A stretch of DNA of 64,000 bases from contig NZ_JAGQDF010000012.1 of the NCBI RefSeq assembly GCF_018069875.1, forward strand, positions 62,001 through 126,000. The letters are read 5' to 3'. The notes beneath the pieces were generated by a model, which worked only from the letters and a program-made list of their open reading frames with translations, was not told the origin of the DNA and searched no databases. The position numbers and the translations under genes are program-made. The DNA is from Ideonella alba. GTDB taxonomy: Bacteria > Pseudomonadota > Gammaproteobacteria > Burkholderiales > Burkholderiaceae_C. Below are positions 56,258 to 64,000 of the stretch, piece by piece. How positions within the stretch are numbered: position 1 is the first letter of the stretch; the number at the start of each line of letters is the position of its first letter.

Positions 56258-57043
56258 ATGAGCCCCACGCCAGCCTCTTACCACCTCAGCGAGACCACAG
56301 CGTTACCAGAACAACGACCCACACCGCGTTACCGGCTGCGCCTGGCCGACGGTGCAGACGATGTGCGCGCCGCGCAGGCGCTGCGCTTTGCGGTGTTCAA
56401 CCTCGAACTCAATGAGGGCCTGCCGCAGTCCTACGACACCGGGCTGGATGCCGACCCTTTCGACGAGGTCTGCGATCACCTGCTGGTGGAGGACGCGCAG
56501 AGCGGCGCCATCGTCGGCACCTACCGGCTGCAGACCGGCCTTAGGGCCGGCGCGGCCCGCGGCTACTACAGCGAGCGGGAGTTCGACTTCTCGCCCTTCG
56601 AGGCCGCCAGGCCACTGATCCTGGAGCTCGGCCGCGCCTGCATCCACCAGCGGCACCGCCACTTCGCGGTGCTGAACCTGTTGTGGAGTGGCATTGCCAG
56701 CTATGCGCATGAGCAGGGGGCGCGATACCTGGTGGGCTGCAGCTCGCTGAACTCGCAGGATGCCGGTGAAGGCTGGGCCGCCTACCGCGCGATGGCCCGT
56801 CACCTGGCGCCGCCGGCCTGGCGCACGCAGCCGAGGAACGCCTTCGTTTGTCCGCACTCGCCGCAGCCGGCCGCTGCGCCCCGTCTGCCGCGCCTGCTGT
56901 CGGCCTACCTGGCGCTTGGCGCGGAGATCTGCGGGCCGCCGGCCATCGACCGCGAGTTCCGCACCATCGACTTCCTCACCCTGCTGGACCTGCACTCACC
57001 CGGTGTGATGGCGCTGCAGGCCCGCGGCCGCTTTGCCGGTTGA
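56258..57043 (+). CDS. OlsB-like N-acyltransferase (GNAT fold)
   Basis: A 261-residue acyltransferase of the OlsB/hemolysin family, which N-acylates ornithine (or another amine) from 3-hydroxyacyl-ACP. Matching parts are ALRFAVFNLELNEGLPQSYD, DPFDEVCDHLLVED, IVGTYRLQTG, YYSEREFDFSPFE and LELGRACIHQRHRH. The C-terminal part has LVGCSSLNSQDAG. No OlsA-type second acyltransferase is adjacent, so the classic ornithine-lipid pair is incomplete here. It is divergent from DedA and ATP-grasp genes across a 20-bp palindrome. Confidence 0.87.
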   Translation: MSPTPASYHLSETTALPEQRPTPRYRLRLADGADDVRAAQALRFAVFNLELNEGLPQSYDTGLDADPFDEVCDHLLVEDAQSGAIVGTYRLQTGLRAGAARGYYSEREFDFSPFEAARPLILELGRACIHQRHRHFAVLNLLWSGIASYAHEQGARYLVGCSSLNSQDAGEGWAAYRAMARHLAPPAWRTQPRNAFVCPHSPQPAAAPRLPRLLSAYLALGAEICGPPAIDREFRTIDFLTLLDLHSPGVMALQARGRFAG

Positions 57044-57198
57044 GGTGACGATCAGGCCGCCGGCCTGGCAGCGCCCCGACCGTGCGGTGCAAAACCTGCC
57101 GCCGTTTCAACGAGCCGATGCACTGCCTGCGCCGGGCGATCCAGCCGCTGCAGGCGTCGTTCGGGAAGCCCGGCGCCGACCCCTGAGGCCTCGGGCAC

Positions 57199-58536
57199 TC
57201 AGTCGCGCGCAGGCACGCGGCTGGCCAGCGGCGGCGGCGTCCAGTCCGGCAGCATCCGGCACTCGCCCGGGAAGCGGGCGCGGGCGGCCTCGCAGCGCGC
57301 GGCCACTGCGGCCGGGTCGGGTTTCTGGCCGCGGTCCACCCAGGCCTGCAGGGCCTCGAGCAGGGCCACATAGACCGGGTCGGCCAGGTAGCTGTGCTCG
57401 TCATGGTCGGTGTAGACCTGCACCAGGTGCTCAGCCTGGCCGGCGCGTGCCATCGTGCGGCCGAACTCGCCCGACAGTTCGGGGAAGGCCACCGGGTCCT
57501 GGCGCGCGTGCACGGTCAGCACCGGCGCGGCGATGCGGCCGGTGGGATCGGTGTCGGCGGCGAAGCGCTGGCGCGCGTCGGGGTCGGCGCGGTAGCGCAG
57601 CACGCCGGCGTTCAGCGCGGCGTCGTCGGGCGAGCCGCTGTAGCGCACGCCCTGGTTGCCGAAGACGGGCTGCTCGCCAATGCGGCGGGCGATGTCGGCG
57701 AAGTGGAAGGTGGCCCAGTTCAGGTGGCCCTGCACGCTGCGCTCGGGGATGCGGATCACCGACAGCAGCGTCTTCAGCCGCGCCGACTGCTCGGCGCTGC
57801 GCTGGGCGGCGGGCAGGCCCAACCCCAGGCACTCGCGGGCGCGGGCGGCCAGGTCGCTCTGCTTCATCGTCGAGCCGGCGGGCTGGCCCATCCACAGCGG
57901 GTAGGCGGGCTCGTCGGGGCGCGGGTGGTTGCCGCACAGGGACTGGTAGACCACCCGCAGGTCCAGCCGGAAGTCGTAGCTCTTCGAGCCGCCACCCAGC
58001 ACGCCGCTGGTCAGCAGCACGCCGTCATAGGCGCTGGGCTGGCGCTCGGCCAGCCGCGCCGCCACGCTGGCACCCCAGCTCTGCCCGTGCAGCAGCGTGC
58101 GCCGGGGTGGCCCCACATGCTCGACGAACAGGCGGCGCAGGCGCTCGGTGTCGTCGGCCGCGGCCAGCACCTGCACGCCGCCCTGGGCGAAGCTGCTGCC
58201 GGCCCAGGCATAGCCGGCGCGCACGGTGATGGACCAGCGGTGCAGGTCCTCGGCCACCCGCTCGGCGCGCGGCTCGCCCAGCAGCGGGCCGCCGTGGGCG
58301 TGCATGACCAGGTCGCCGCGGCCGGCGGTCCAGCCCGGCGGCAGGGCGATCAGGATGTGGGCGCCGGCGCTGTCGCGGCCGCCCAGGCAGCGGCTGCCGG
58401 CCGGCAGGCCCTCGGGGCAGGCCACGGCCTGCGGGGCGGGCTCGGGGGGCAGCGGCGGCGTGCTGCGGCACGCCGGCAGCAGCAGGGTCAGGGGCAACAG
58501 ACCCAGGCTCAGCAGGGGGATGGGACGAAGTGGCAT
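57199..58536 (-). CDS. Lipoprotein alpha/beta-hydrolase
   Basis: A 445-residue secreted hydrolase with a lipoprotein signal (LLLPAC, Cys23). The nucleophile elbow is GQSWG (LLHGQSWGASVAARLAER). The oxyanion region HAHGGPLLGE lies earlier; the C-terminal HARQDPVAFPELSGEFGR supplies the acid and YTDHDEHSYLA the His. The mature protein may face the periplasm or cell surface. It resembles esterase/peptidase-type hydrolases annotated only generally. It is convergent with the OlsB-like gene and divergent from the acyl-CoA synthetase. Substrate unknown. Confidence 0.84.
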   Translation of the reverse strand: MPLRPIPLLSLGLLPLTLLLPACRSTPPLPPEPAPQAVACPEGLPAGSRCLGGRDSAGAHILIALPPGWTAGRGDLVMHAHGGPLLGEPRAERVAEDLHRWSITVRAGYAWAGSSFAQGGVQVLAAADDTERLRRLFVEHVGPPRRTLLHGQSWGASVAARLAERQPSAYDGVLLTSGVLGGGSKSYDFRLDLRVVYQSLCGNHPRPDEPAYPLWMGQPAGSTMKQSDLAARARECLGLGLPAAQRSAEQSARLKTLLSVIRIPERSVQGHLNWATFHFADIARRIGEQPVFGNQGVRYSGSPDDAALNAGVLRYRADPDARQRFAADTDPTGRIAAPVLTVHARQDPVAFPELSGEFGRTMARAGQAEHLVQVYTDHDEHSYLADPVYVALLEALQAWVDRGQKPDPAAVAARCEAARARFPGECRMLPDWTPPPLASRVPARD

Positions 58537-58690
58537 GGCGCAGGGAACCCGGAAGGCGTCGTGATGCTCTGTGCTCTGCTGACGCGCGTCAAGTTAGGTG
58601 CAAGCCCCCAGCCGCAGCGCTGGAATCCCCCGACGACGGCGCGCCCGGCTGTCGCTATCGTCGCCCCATCCTGACACTGGAGACCCTGTC

Positions 58691-60376
58691 ATGGCGTCCT
58701 CGCCGCAACTGCTGCTCGACCACGTCTACGCCCACGAGAAGAACTTCGCCGACCGGGTGTTCATGACCCAGCCCATCGGCAACGGCCAGGTCGTGAACTA
58801 CACCTGGGCGCAGACGCTGGACCAGGCGCGCCGCATGGCCACCCACCTGCAGGCGCTGGGCCTGGAGCCGGGGGCGCGGGTGGCGATGCTGTCGAAGAAC
58901 TGCGCGCACTTCGTGATGGCCGAGCTGGCCATCTGGATGGCCGGCTGCACCACGGTGGCGATCTTCCCCACCGAGACCGCCGAGACGGTGAACTACGTGC
59001 TCTCGCACAGCGAGGCCAGCCTGCTGTTCGTCGGCAAGCTCGACACCTGGGCCCACCAGAAGCCCGGCGTGCCCGAGAGCCTGCCCTGCATCGCCTTCCC
59101 GCTGGCGCCCGAGGGCCACGGCCTGCCCAGCTGGGACGAGATCACCGCCCGCAACGCGCCGATGGCCGGCCAGCCGGCGCGTGCGGCACAGGACATCGCG
59201 GTGCTGATGTACACCTCCGGCTCCACCGGCACGCCCAAGGGCGTGATGCACAGCTTCGAGCGCTTCAGCGCCGCGGCGGTGGGCATCCGCGAGGACCTGC
59301 GCCGGCGCATCGGCCAGGACGCGCCCTACCGGGTGCTGTCCTACCTGCCGCTGTCGCACATCTTCGAGCGCTCCTGGATCGAAGGCGCCGCGCTGGTGGA
59401 CGGCCGCACCCACATGTTCTTCGCCGAAGCGCTGGACACCTTCCTGGCCGATCTGCAGCGCGCCCGCCCCACGCTGTTCATCAGCGTGCCGCGGCTGTGG
59501 CTGAAGTTCCAGCAGGGTGTGTTCGCCAAGATGCCGCCAGCCAAGCTGGAGCGGCTGCTGAAGATCCCGCTGCTGGGCAAGATCGTCGCCAAGAAGATCC
59601 GCACCGGCCTGGGCCTGGACGCGGTGCTGATGGCCGGCAGCGGCTCGGCGCCGATCCCGCCCGACCTGATCGCCTGGTACCGCCGCATCGGCCTGCCGCT
59701 CTACGAGGGCTATGGCATGACCGAGGACTGCGCCTACTCCTTCACCTCGAACGCGCAGTACAACGCGCCGGGCTATGTGGGCGTGGCGCTGCCGGGCGTG
59801 CAGCTGCGGCTGAGCGCCGAAGGCGAGATCCTGATCAAGAGCCCGGGCCAACTGGTGGGCTACTACAAGCGCCCCGACCTCGACGCCGAGGTCTTCACCG
59901 AGGACGGCTTCTTCCGCACCGGCGACCTGGGCGAGCTGAACCCGCAGGGCCTGCTGAAGCTGACCGGCCGCGCCAAGGAGCTGTTCAAGACCGCCAAGGG
60001 CAAGTACGTGGCGCCCGCACCCATCGAGAACCGCATCAACGCCCACCCGATGGTCGAGTTGTCGCTGGTCTCGGGCGTGGGCCAGCCGGCGGCCTATGCG
60101 ATGGTGCTGCTCAGCGAGACCCTGCGCCCGCGCCAGCACGAGCCCGAGCTGCGTCAGCACGTCACCGCCGAGCTGACCCGCCTGCTCGACGAGATCAACG
60201 CCAGCGTCGCCGACTACGAGCAGCTGAAGATGTTCGTCGTCGTGCGCGAGCCCTGGAGCATCGAGAACGGCTGCCTGACGCCCACCATGAAGATCAAGCG
60301 CGCCGGCATCGAGAAGATGATCGCCTCCGAGCTGGACCGCTGGTACGCGGACAAGCAGAAGGTGCTCTGGCAGTAG
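58691..60376 (+). CDS. Long-chain acyl-CoA synthetase (FadD15-type)
   Basis: A 561-residue AMP-forming acyl-CoA ligase of the long-chain type. The P-loop is MYTSGSTGTPKGVMHS. The linker has YEGYGMTEDCAYSFTS, and the fatty-acid and adenylate sites are in GFFRTGDLGELNPQGLLKLT and GRAKELFKTAKGKYVAP. The C-terminal NGCLTPTMKIKRAGIEK holds the catalytic Lys. The form lacks a signal and is probably peripheral to the membrane. It differs clearly from the AlkK-like ligase at 32.2-33.9 kb, so the two are not recent duplicates. It converges on an unknown operon 3 bp away. Confidence 0.93.
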   Translation: MASSPQLLLDHVYAHEKNFADRVFMTQPIGNGQVVNYTWAQTLDQARRMATHLQALGLEPGARVAMLSKNCAHFVMAELAIWMAGCTTVAIFPTETAETVNYVLSHSEASLLFVGKLDTWAHQKPGVPESLPCIAFPLAPEGHGLPSWDEITARNAPMAGQPARAAQDIAVLMYTSGSTGTPKGVMHSFERFSAAAVGIREDLRRRIGQDAPYRVLSYLPLSHIFERSWIEGAALVDGRTHMFFAEALDTFLADLQRARPTLFISVPRLWLKFQQGVFAKMPPAKLERLLKIPLLGKIVAKKIRTGLGLDAVLMAGSGSAPIPPDLIAWYRRIGLPLYEGYGMTEDCAYSFTSNAQYNAPGYVGVALPGVQLRLSAEGEILIKSPGQLVGYYKRPDLDAEVFTEDGFFRTGDLGELNPQGLLKLTGRAKELFKTAKGKYVAPAPIENRINAHPMVELSLVSGVGQPAAYAMVLLSETLRPRQHEPELRQHVTAELTRLLDEINASVADYEQLKMFVVVREPWSIENGCLTPTMKIKRAGIEKMIASELDRWYADKQKVLWQ

Positions 60377-60379
60377 CCC

Positions 60380-61702
60380 TCACTCGATCGGCCGCTTAGC
60401 CTTGGCGCGCGCGGCCAGCGCGCCCAGGTCGACGCGGGCCACATAGCGGCGCAGCTCGTCGGCAGGCAGCTGGCCGCTTTCGGCGCGCACGTGGTAGCGC
60501 TCGCCGACCAGCACCTCCAGCTTGCACTCACGCGTGGGCAGATCGCACTCCAGGCGAGAGATGCTGCTGTCGTCAGCGCTCATGCTGCGCTGCGTGCGCT
60601 CGTCACCCTGCAGACCGCTGCCGCTGGCGATCTCGCTGAGCAGCTTGGCGGCGAGCGCGCTGCCATGGCCTCCCAGATCCTCGATCGTCAGGTGCAGGTA
60701 GCGCGACCTGTCCTGGCGGGCGACGTTCTCGACCCGGGCCATGGCGCCGGTGGTCAGGACCTGGCGCATCGCGTCGCTGGCGCCCGGGGCGTGGGCATAG
60801 CTTTCGGTGATGCGCCGATCGAAGCCGTCGATCGGCCCCGGCAACAGGTCCTGGAGCACGGTGCGGGTGAGTGGCTCCGTCGGCTGGCCCGAGCGCACCC
60901 AGCGCTCCAGGTCGGCCGTGGCACTGGCTGCCGTGCCGGGTGGCAGGGTCATCGCGCCACTGCCGGCGCCGTCCGGCGGCACCAGGCCGACACGCTCGCC
61001 GGGGCCGCCCTGGCCGCTTTCATCAGGTCGCGCCACGGCGCCAGTGCCCGAGCGCGCCGCTGAGGCGGCGGCGTCGGACCACTCAGGCGGGGCCGACCAG
61101 GGAAAGGGCGGCACGGTGGGCGCCGCGGGCAGGCCGCTGCATCGCGCCAGACTGGCCAGCAGGAGCAGGACCGCGGCCGCCGTGATCACGCTGGTCGCGG
61201 TGTAGGCCAGCGCGCGCGAGTCCGACGGCTGCGCCGCCTGGCGCAGGCCGGCGTGCACCTGCCACACCACAGCGGCCAGCGCCAGGGGCCAGGCCCACCA
61301 CAGCAGCGGCCACCACAGCGTCTGCGACCACAGCCACAGCGGCCCCAACGCATACAGCGCGGCGCTGACCAGCGCGGTGCGGGACGACTGGCCGCCAAAG
61401 CGCGGCGCCCAGCGCAGCGCAGACTCGGCCAGCAGCAGCGCAAACACCAGCGCCAGCAGCGCTGCGCCCACTGCCTCGCGCAGCGCGGCCATCGGCAGGA
61501 ACCGGGTGCTGAAGTCGCCGCTGCGCAGACCGACCAGACTGAAGCCCAGCGTCGCGGCCAGCACGCCCACCAGCATCAGCGGCAGGGTGAAGCGCCAGCC
61601 GGCCCCCGGCGCGCTCAGCGGCAACGCGGGCCATTGCGTGGCCGGGCGGCGCAACAGCCGCAAGGCCTGGGCCCAGGCGCCCCATGCCGCTGCCGCGCTC
61701 AC
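60380..61702 (-). CDS. Membrane protein of unknown function
   Basis: A 440-residue protein I do not recognise. The first 200 residues have five hydrophobic spans (about 38-58, 77-97, 110-130, 128-150 and 168-188), similar to Yip1-type proteins. A Pro/Ala/Gly-rich linker (about 200-260) leads to a C-terminal soluble domain (260-440). That domain contains SRYLHLTIEDLGGHGSALAA and a Cys pair (RLECDLPTRECKLEVLVGER). The GTG start overlaps the previous gene's stop (GTGA). It is the last gene of the 60-64 kb operon. Confidence 0.7.
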   Translation of the reverse strand: MSAAAAWGAWAQALRLLRRPATQWPALPLSAPGAGWRFTLPLMLVGVLAATLGFSLVGLRSGDFSTRFLPMAALREAVGAALLALVFALLLAESALRWAPRFGGQSSRTALVSAALYALGPLWLWSQTLWWPLLWWAWPLALAAVVWQVHAGLRQAAQPSDSRALAYTATSVITAAAVLLLLASLARCSGLPAAPTVPPFPWSAPPEWSDAAASAARSGTGAVARPDESGQGGPGERVGLVPPDGAGSGAMTLPPGTAASATADLERWVRSGQPTEPLTRTVLQDLLPGPIDGFDRRITESYAHAPGASDAMRQVLTTGAMARVENVARQDRSRYLHLTIEDLGGHGSALAAKLLSEIASGSGLQGDERTQRSMSADDSSISRLECDLPTRECKLEVLVGERYHVRAESGQLPADELRRYVARVDLGALAARAKAKRPIE

Positions 61703-62655
61703 AGCACCGGCCTCTTGTAGTGGTCCTTCATGAACTGGTAGTAGACGAAGCCGAAGCGGTCATACCAGCTGGGCACCTTCATGATCGTCTCTTCGCATTC
61801 GCTGTACTGCTGCAGGTCCTTCAGCAGCGCCTGCATCAGCTCGGCGTACTTGGCGTCGTAGGCCTTGTCGAGGTTCTTGACGCTCTGCATGATCTTGATC
61901 TTCTGGGTCTGCCAGGCCAGCCCCGACACGCCATGCACGCCGGACACGCTGTCGGCAAAGGCCATCTGCGCCTTGGCCGACTTGTAGGTGCTGCTGTAGA
62001 TGGCCCGCAGTTTCTCGAGCCGGGTGCGCGTGCTGTCCAGCGCATTGATGGCCTTGGTGTAGCAGGCCTCGCAGGGGTGGCCGGCGGCGCCGGGGGCGCG
62101 CGCCGCGCCCGGCTTGTGCGTGCGGCGCCCGCCACTGGCCGCACCACCGTCGACCGCCGCGCAGGCCGACGGGACGCCAGGCTGCCCATCGGGCGCGCCG
62201 CTGGGTTCGTTGCCGCTGTCATCCGGGTCGACCAGACCGGCCCGCTCCAGGGCCTTGCGCACCGCACGCGTGGCGTCGGCCGAGCGGCCCCAGCCGCTGT
62301 CGCGCAGCATGCGGGCGAGTTCTTCCAGCTGCTCGCCGCCGTTGTCGGAAGCCCAGCCGAGGAGCTCGCTGGTCTTCTCGGCGATCGCGCCGGCGCGCTC
62401 GAAACCTTCCTTGGCGCCCTTCTTGGCGGCATCCTCGATCTGCTCGTTGCGGCGGAACCTTTCGCCCTCCTGGCGAGCCTGGTCGAGCCCGGCCTGCTGA
62501 CGACGCATCGGGTCGGCCGACCCGGGCTGGGTGCGCCATTCCTCCCACAGCCCACCGAAGTCGCCGCTCAGCGACTGTGCGGCGGCCGAGCCCAGCTGCA
62601 TCACGCAGGCGGCCCCGACCAGGATGCGCACGCTGGCTATCAGCAGACGCTTCAT
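61699..62655 (-). CDS. Exported coiled-coil-like protein of unknown function
   Basis: A 318-residue exported protein (signal peptide ends near GSAAAQSL). A helical, Gln/Glu/Arg-rich N-terminal half (about 40-150, RRQQAGLDQARQEGERFRRN) may form a coiled coil. A Pro/Gly/Ala linker follows (about 150-195), then a short CEACYTKAINALDSTRTRLE motif with a CxxC, and a helical end. I do not know the family. Overlaps with both neighbours (ATGA and GTGA) show that it belongs to one operon. Confidence 0.7.
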   Translation of the reverse strand: MKRLLIASVRILVGAACVMQLGSAAAQSLSGDFGGLWEEWRTQPGSADPMRRQQAGLDQARQEGERFRRNEQIEDAAKKGAKEGFERAGAIAEKTSELLGWASDNGGEQLEELARMLRDSGWGRSADATRAVRKALERAGLVDPDDSGNEPSGAPDGQPGVPSACAAVDGGAASGGRRTHKPGAARAPGAAGHPCEACYTKAINALDSTRTRLEKLRAIYSSTYKSAKAQMAFADSVSGVHGVSGLAWQTQKIKIMQSVKNLDKAYDAKYAELMQALLKDLQQYSECEETIMKVPSWYDRFGFVYYQFMKDHYKRPVL

Positions 62656-63164
62656 GGCTTGCCTCCCTTCTGCAGCGACTCGGCGCTCACGGCGCGAAAC
62701 GGCGGCGCCAGTTCGGGCACTGCCTCGGGCGCCACCCAGATCGACATTTGGTACCGCACCCCTGCGGGCGTGGCGCCGGGCTTTCCGCCGATGCGCAGCT
62801 GCGTCTCGCCCTGGGCGCGGAAGGCGCTGCCCACCTGGCCCGAGGCCTGGGTGGTCACCACCCGCCGGGCGCGGTCACCACCCAGGGGCTTGAACAGCGT
62901 CAGTGCAACGCCTGGCGTGGCCGGCCGCGTCACCAGATGCACCGCCACCGGCTGCATCACGCTCAGGCCGCCCAGCTCCAGCGTCTCGGGCTTGTCGGCC
63001 TTGACCTCGCCCTGCACCAGGTAGAGCTTGCCGCCCTTGAAGTCGATCGCCTTGGCCGGGTCGAGGTTGAAGACACCCTCGCCGGGCGCGGCCACCGGCT
63101 GCCCCTGGCCAAGCACCGTGGCGGCGAACAGGCAGCCCGCGGTGAACACACTCCATCGTCTCAT
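62652..63164 (-). CDS. Exported protein of unknown function
   Basis: A 170-residue exported protein. A short signal peptide ends near VLGQGQPV. The body alternates beta-strand-like segments (KLYLVQGEVKADKPETLELG and so on) with several Pro/Gly turns, and VRYQMSIWVAP sits near the end. I find no known domain. The stop overlaps the next gene's ATG, and it starts 50 bp after the gene at 63215. Probably periplasmic. Confidence 0.68.
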   Translation of the reverse strand: MRRWSVFTAGCLFAATVLGQGQPVAAPGEGVFNLDPAKAIDFKGGKLYLVQGEVKADKPETLELGGLSVMQPVAVHLVTRPATPGVALTLFKPLGGDRARRVVTTQASGQVGSAFRAQGETQLRIGGKPGATPAGVRYQMSIWVAPEAVPELAPPFRAVSAESLQKGGKP

Positions 63165-63214
63165 CGCTCGGAACTCCGGGAATGGTGGACGGCGCAGGTG
63201 CCGTCCCGGGGGGA

Positions 63215-63760
63215 TCAGGGCACGCGGCGCAACTTCAGCAGCTTGGCCTGCATGCCGTTGACCAGGGGTTGGGGCACGCCGTTGATGGACACCATCACCA
63301 TCACGTTGCCGCCGCGAACGTAGTGCAGCGCCTGCTTGGCGCCCTCGCGCTCGCTCAGCCACAGGGCACCGTCGGCGTCGCCTGGCAGGGGCTTGGCGTC
63401 CTTCAGGTCGCGCAACTGCAGGGCCTTGATCCGCACGGCGGCGGTCTTGGGGTCGAACCAGCGCTGCGACACCAGCAGCGAGGCCGAGACCGCGCCATCA
63501 GTTGCGCTGCAGCTGAGGAACATCTCACCGTTGACCGGCTCGGTCATCGGCTTGGGGGCGCCGGCGAAGGTCATCAGCGGCACCAGCTCAATCTTCAGGC
63601 CGGTGGCAGCGCTGAGCTCCTCGGCGGTGTAGGGGCAGCGCTGCAGCTGGGTGTGCGCCACCGGCGCGGCGACGGCCCCTGCGGCGCCAGCCAGCACCAG
63701 TGTCAGTGCAAGGACCGGTCGTGCCGGCCGGCCGGGTCGGGAGAGTGGGGTCCAGGGCAT
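63215..63760 (-). CDS. Exported protein of unknown function, paralogue of the next gene
   Basis: A 181-residue exported protein with a signal peptide (VLALTLVLAGAAGAVAA). The mature part begins HTQLQRCPYTAEELSAATGL, which recalls the opening of small lipoprotein-like proteins, then a beta-rich body. It ends MQAKLLKLRRVP. The partial gene at the window edge ends ATKLLKLPRLP after a similar lead-in (SYKRGGYVVFLRALGQG versus HYVRGGNVMVMVSINGVP). So the two are diverged tandem duplicates. Two Cys (42 and 83) may form a disulfide. Confidence 0.7.
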   Translation of the reverse strand: MPWTPLSRPGRPARPVLALTLVLAGAAGAVAAPVAHTQLQRCPYTAEELSAATGLKIELVPLMTFAGAPKPMTEPVNGEMFLSCSATDGAVSASLLVSQRWFDPKTAAVRIKALQLRDLKDAKPLPGDADGALWLSEREGAKQALHYVRGGNVMVMVSINGVPQPLVNGMQAKLLKLRRVP

Positions 63761-63863
63761 CGTGAACGGCTCTTCAGTCGGATCGCGATGGATGGTACGG
63801 TCAGCCAGCGCAGGGCACCACCCGTGCAGACAAGGGGGGCGGCCTGCGCCGGATCGGCCGTGC

Positions 63864-64000
63864 TCAGGGCAGCCGGGGCAGCTTCAGCAGCTTGGTGGCC
63901 AGCGCCTCGTGGTTCTCCTTGCCCTGGCCCAGCGCCCGCAGGAAGACCACGTAGCCACCACGCTTGTAGCTGATGTCGAGAAGGCCGTCATCGGCGGCAC
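63864..64000 (-). CDS. C-terminal fragment of a paralogous exported protein (window edge)
   Basis: Only the last 45 codons are present, ending LATKLLKLPRLP and a TGA. The sequence parallels the C-terminus of the 63215-63760 product, which marks it as its upstream paralogue. The rest lies outside the window. It is 103 bp from the downstream gene on the same strand. Confidence 0.7.
   Translation of the reverse strand, partial: AADDGLLDISYKRGGYVVFLRALGQGKENHEALATKLLKLPRLP

Overview
The window is 64 kb of high-GC DNA, densely coding on both strands, from a Gram-negative betaproteobacterium of the order Burkholderiales, most like the Leptothrix/Rubrivivax/Ideonella group. The evidence is the very high third-position GC, an S-adenosylhomocysteine (SAH) riboswitch ahead of ahcY in the form known from Betaproteobacteria, lipid A acyltransferases, a porin, a Bug-type solute receptor, TonB-type domains and a DUF484-xerC pair. 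No tRNA, rRNA, insertion sequence, CRISPR array or prophage was seen. Most of the window is chromosomal backbone, but one block (about 31.1-41.8 kb) looks like an accessory catabolic island.

Layout. 0-14.6 kb: the 5' part of ahcY with its riboswitch, a polyphosphate kinase 2, an HAD phosphatase converging on a YcaQ-type glycosylase, a CoA-pyrophosphatase-like Nudix enzyme, purT, a lipoprotein and ProQ. A minus-strand signalling block follows (hybrid histidine kinase, HD-GYP response regulator, porin, small PstS-like protein), then a dihaem cytochrome c. 14.9-31 kb: a secreted HAF-like protein, degenerate copies of the metK 3' end, metK, two overlapping LpxL-family acyltransferases, dapF, DUF484, xerC, an M48 protease, a lipid kinase, an orphan sugar-binding protein, an RlmI-type methyltransferase, a glycosyltransferase, a short YigZ-like protein, an Lrp/AsnC regulator and glmS.

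31.2-41.8 kb: two divergent transcription units around an AraC-type regulator. Leftward run the small and large subunits of an aconitase-X dehydratase, a Bug receptor, an MFS carrier, an acyl-CoA ligase and a YeiH-type exporter. Rightward run a beta-keto acid cleavage enzyme (DUF849), an SDR dehydrogenase and a Rieske ferredoxin. Together they read as uptake, dehydration, oxidation and acetyl-CoA-dependent cleavage of an unidentified hydroxy-carboxylate. This is the best candidate for an undescribed system.

42-64 kb: a DnaJ-like co-chaperone, a DUF4034-like/TonB-domain pair, a TIGR02594 peptidase-like protein, a Na+/H+ antiporter, a secreted ExeM/NucH-type nuclease with a likely PHO box, msrA, an operon of DinB-like, YHS, DoxX-like and YeeE/YedE genes, and a divergent ATP-grasp/DedA versus OlsB-like acyltransferase locus with a 20-bp palindrome between them. 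Then come a lipoprotein hydrolase, a FadD15-type acyl-CoA synthetase and an overlapping operon of unrecognised membrane and secreted proteins that runs off the right edge.
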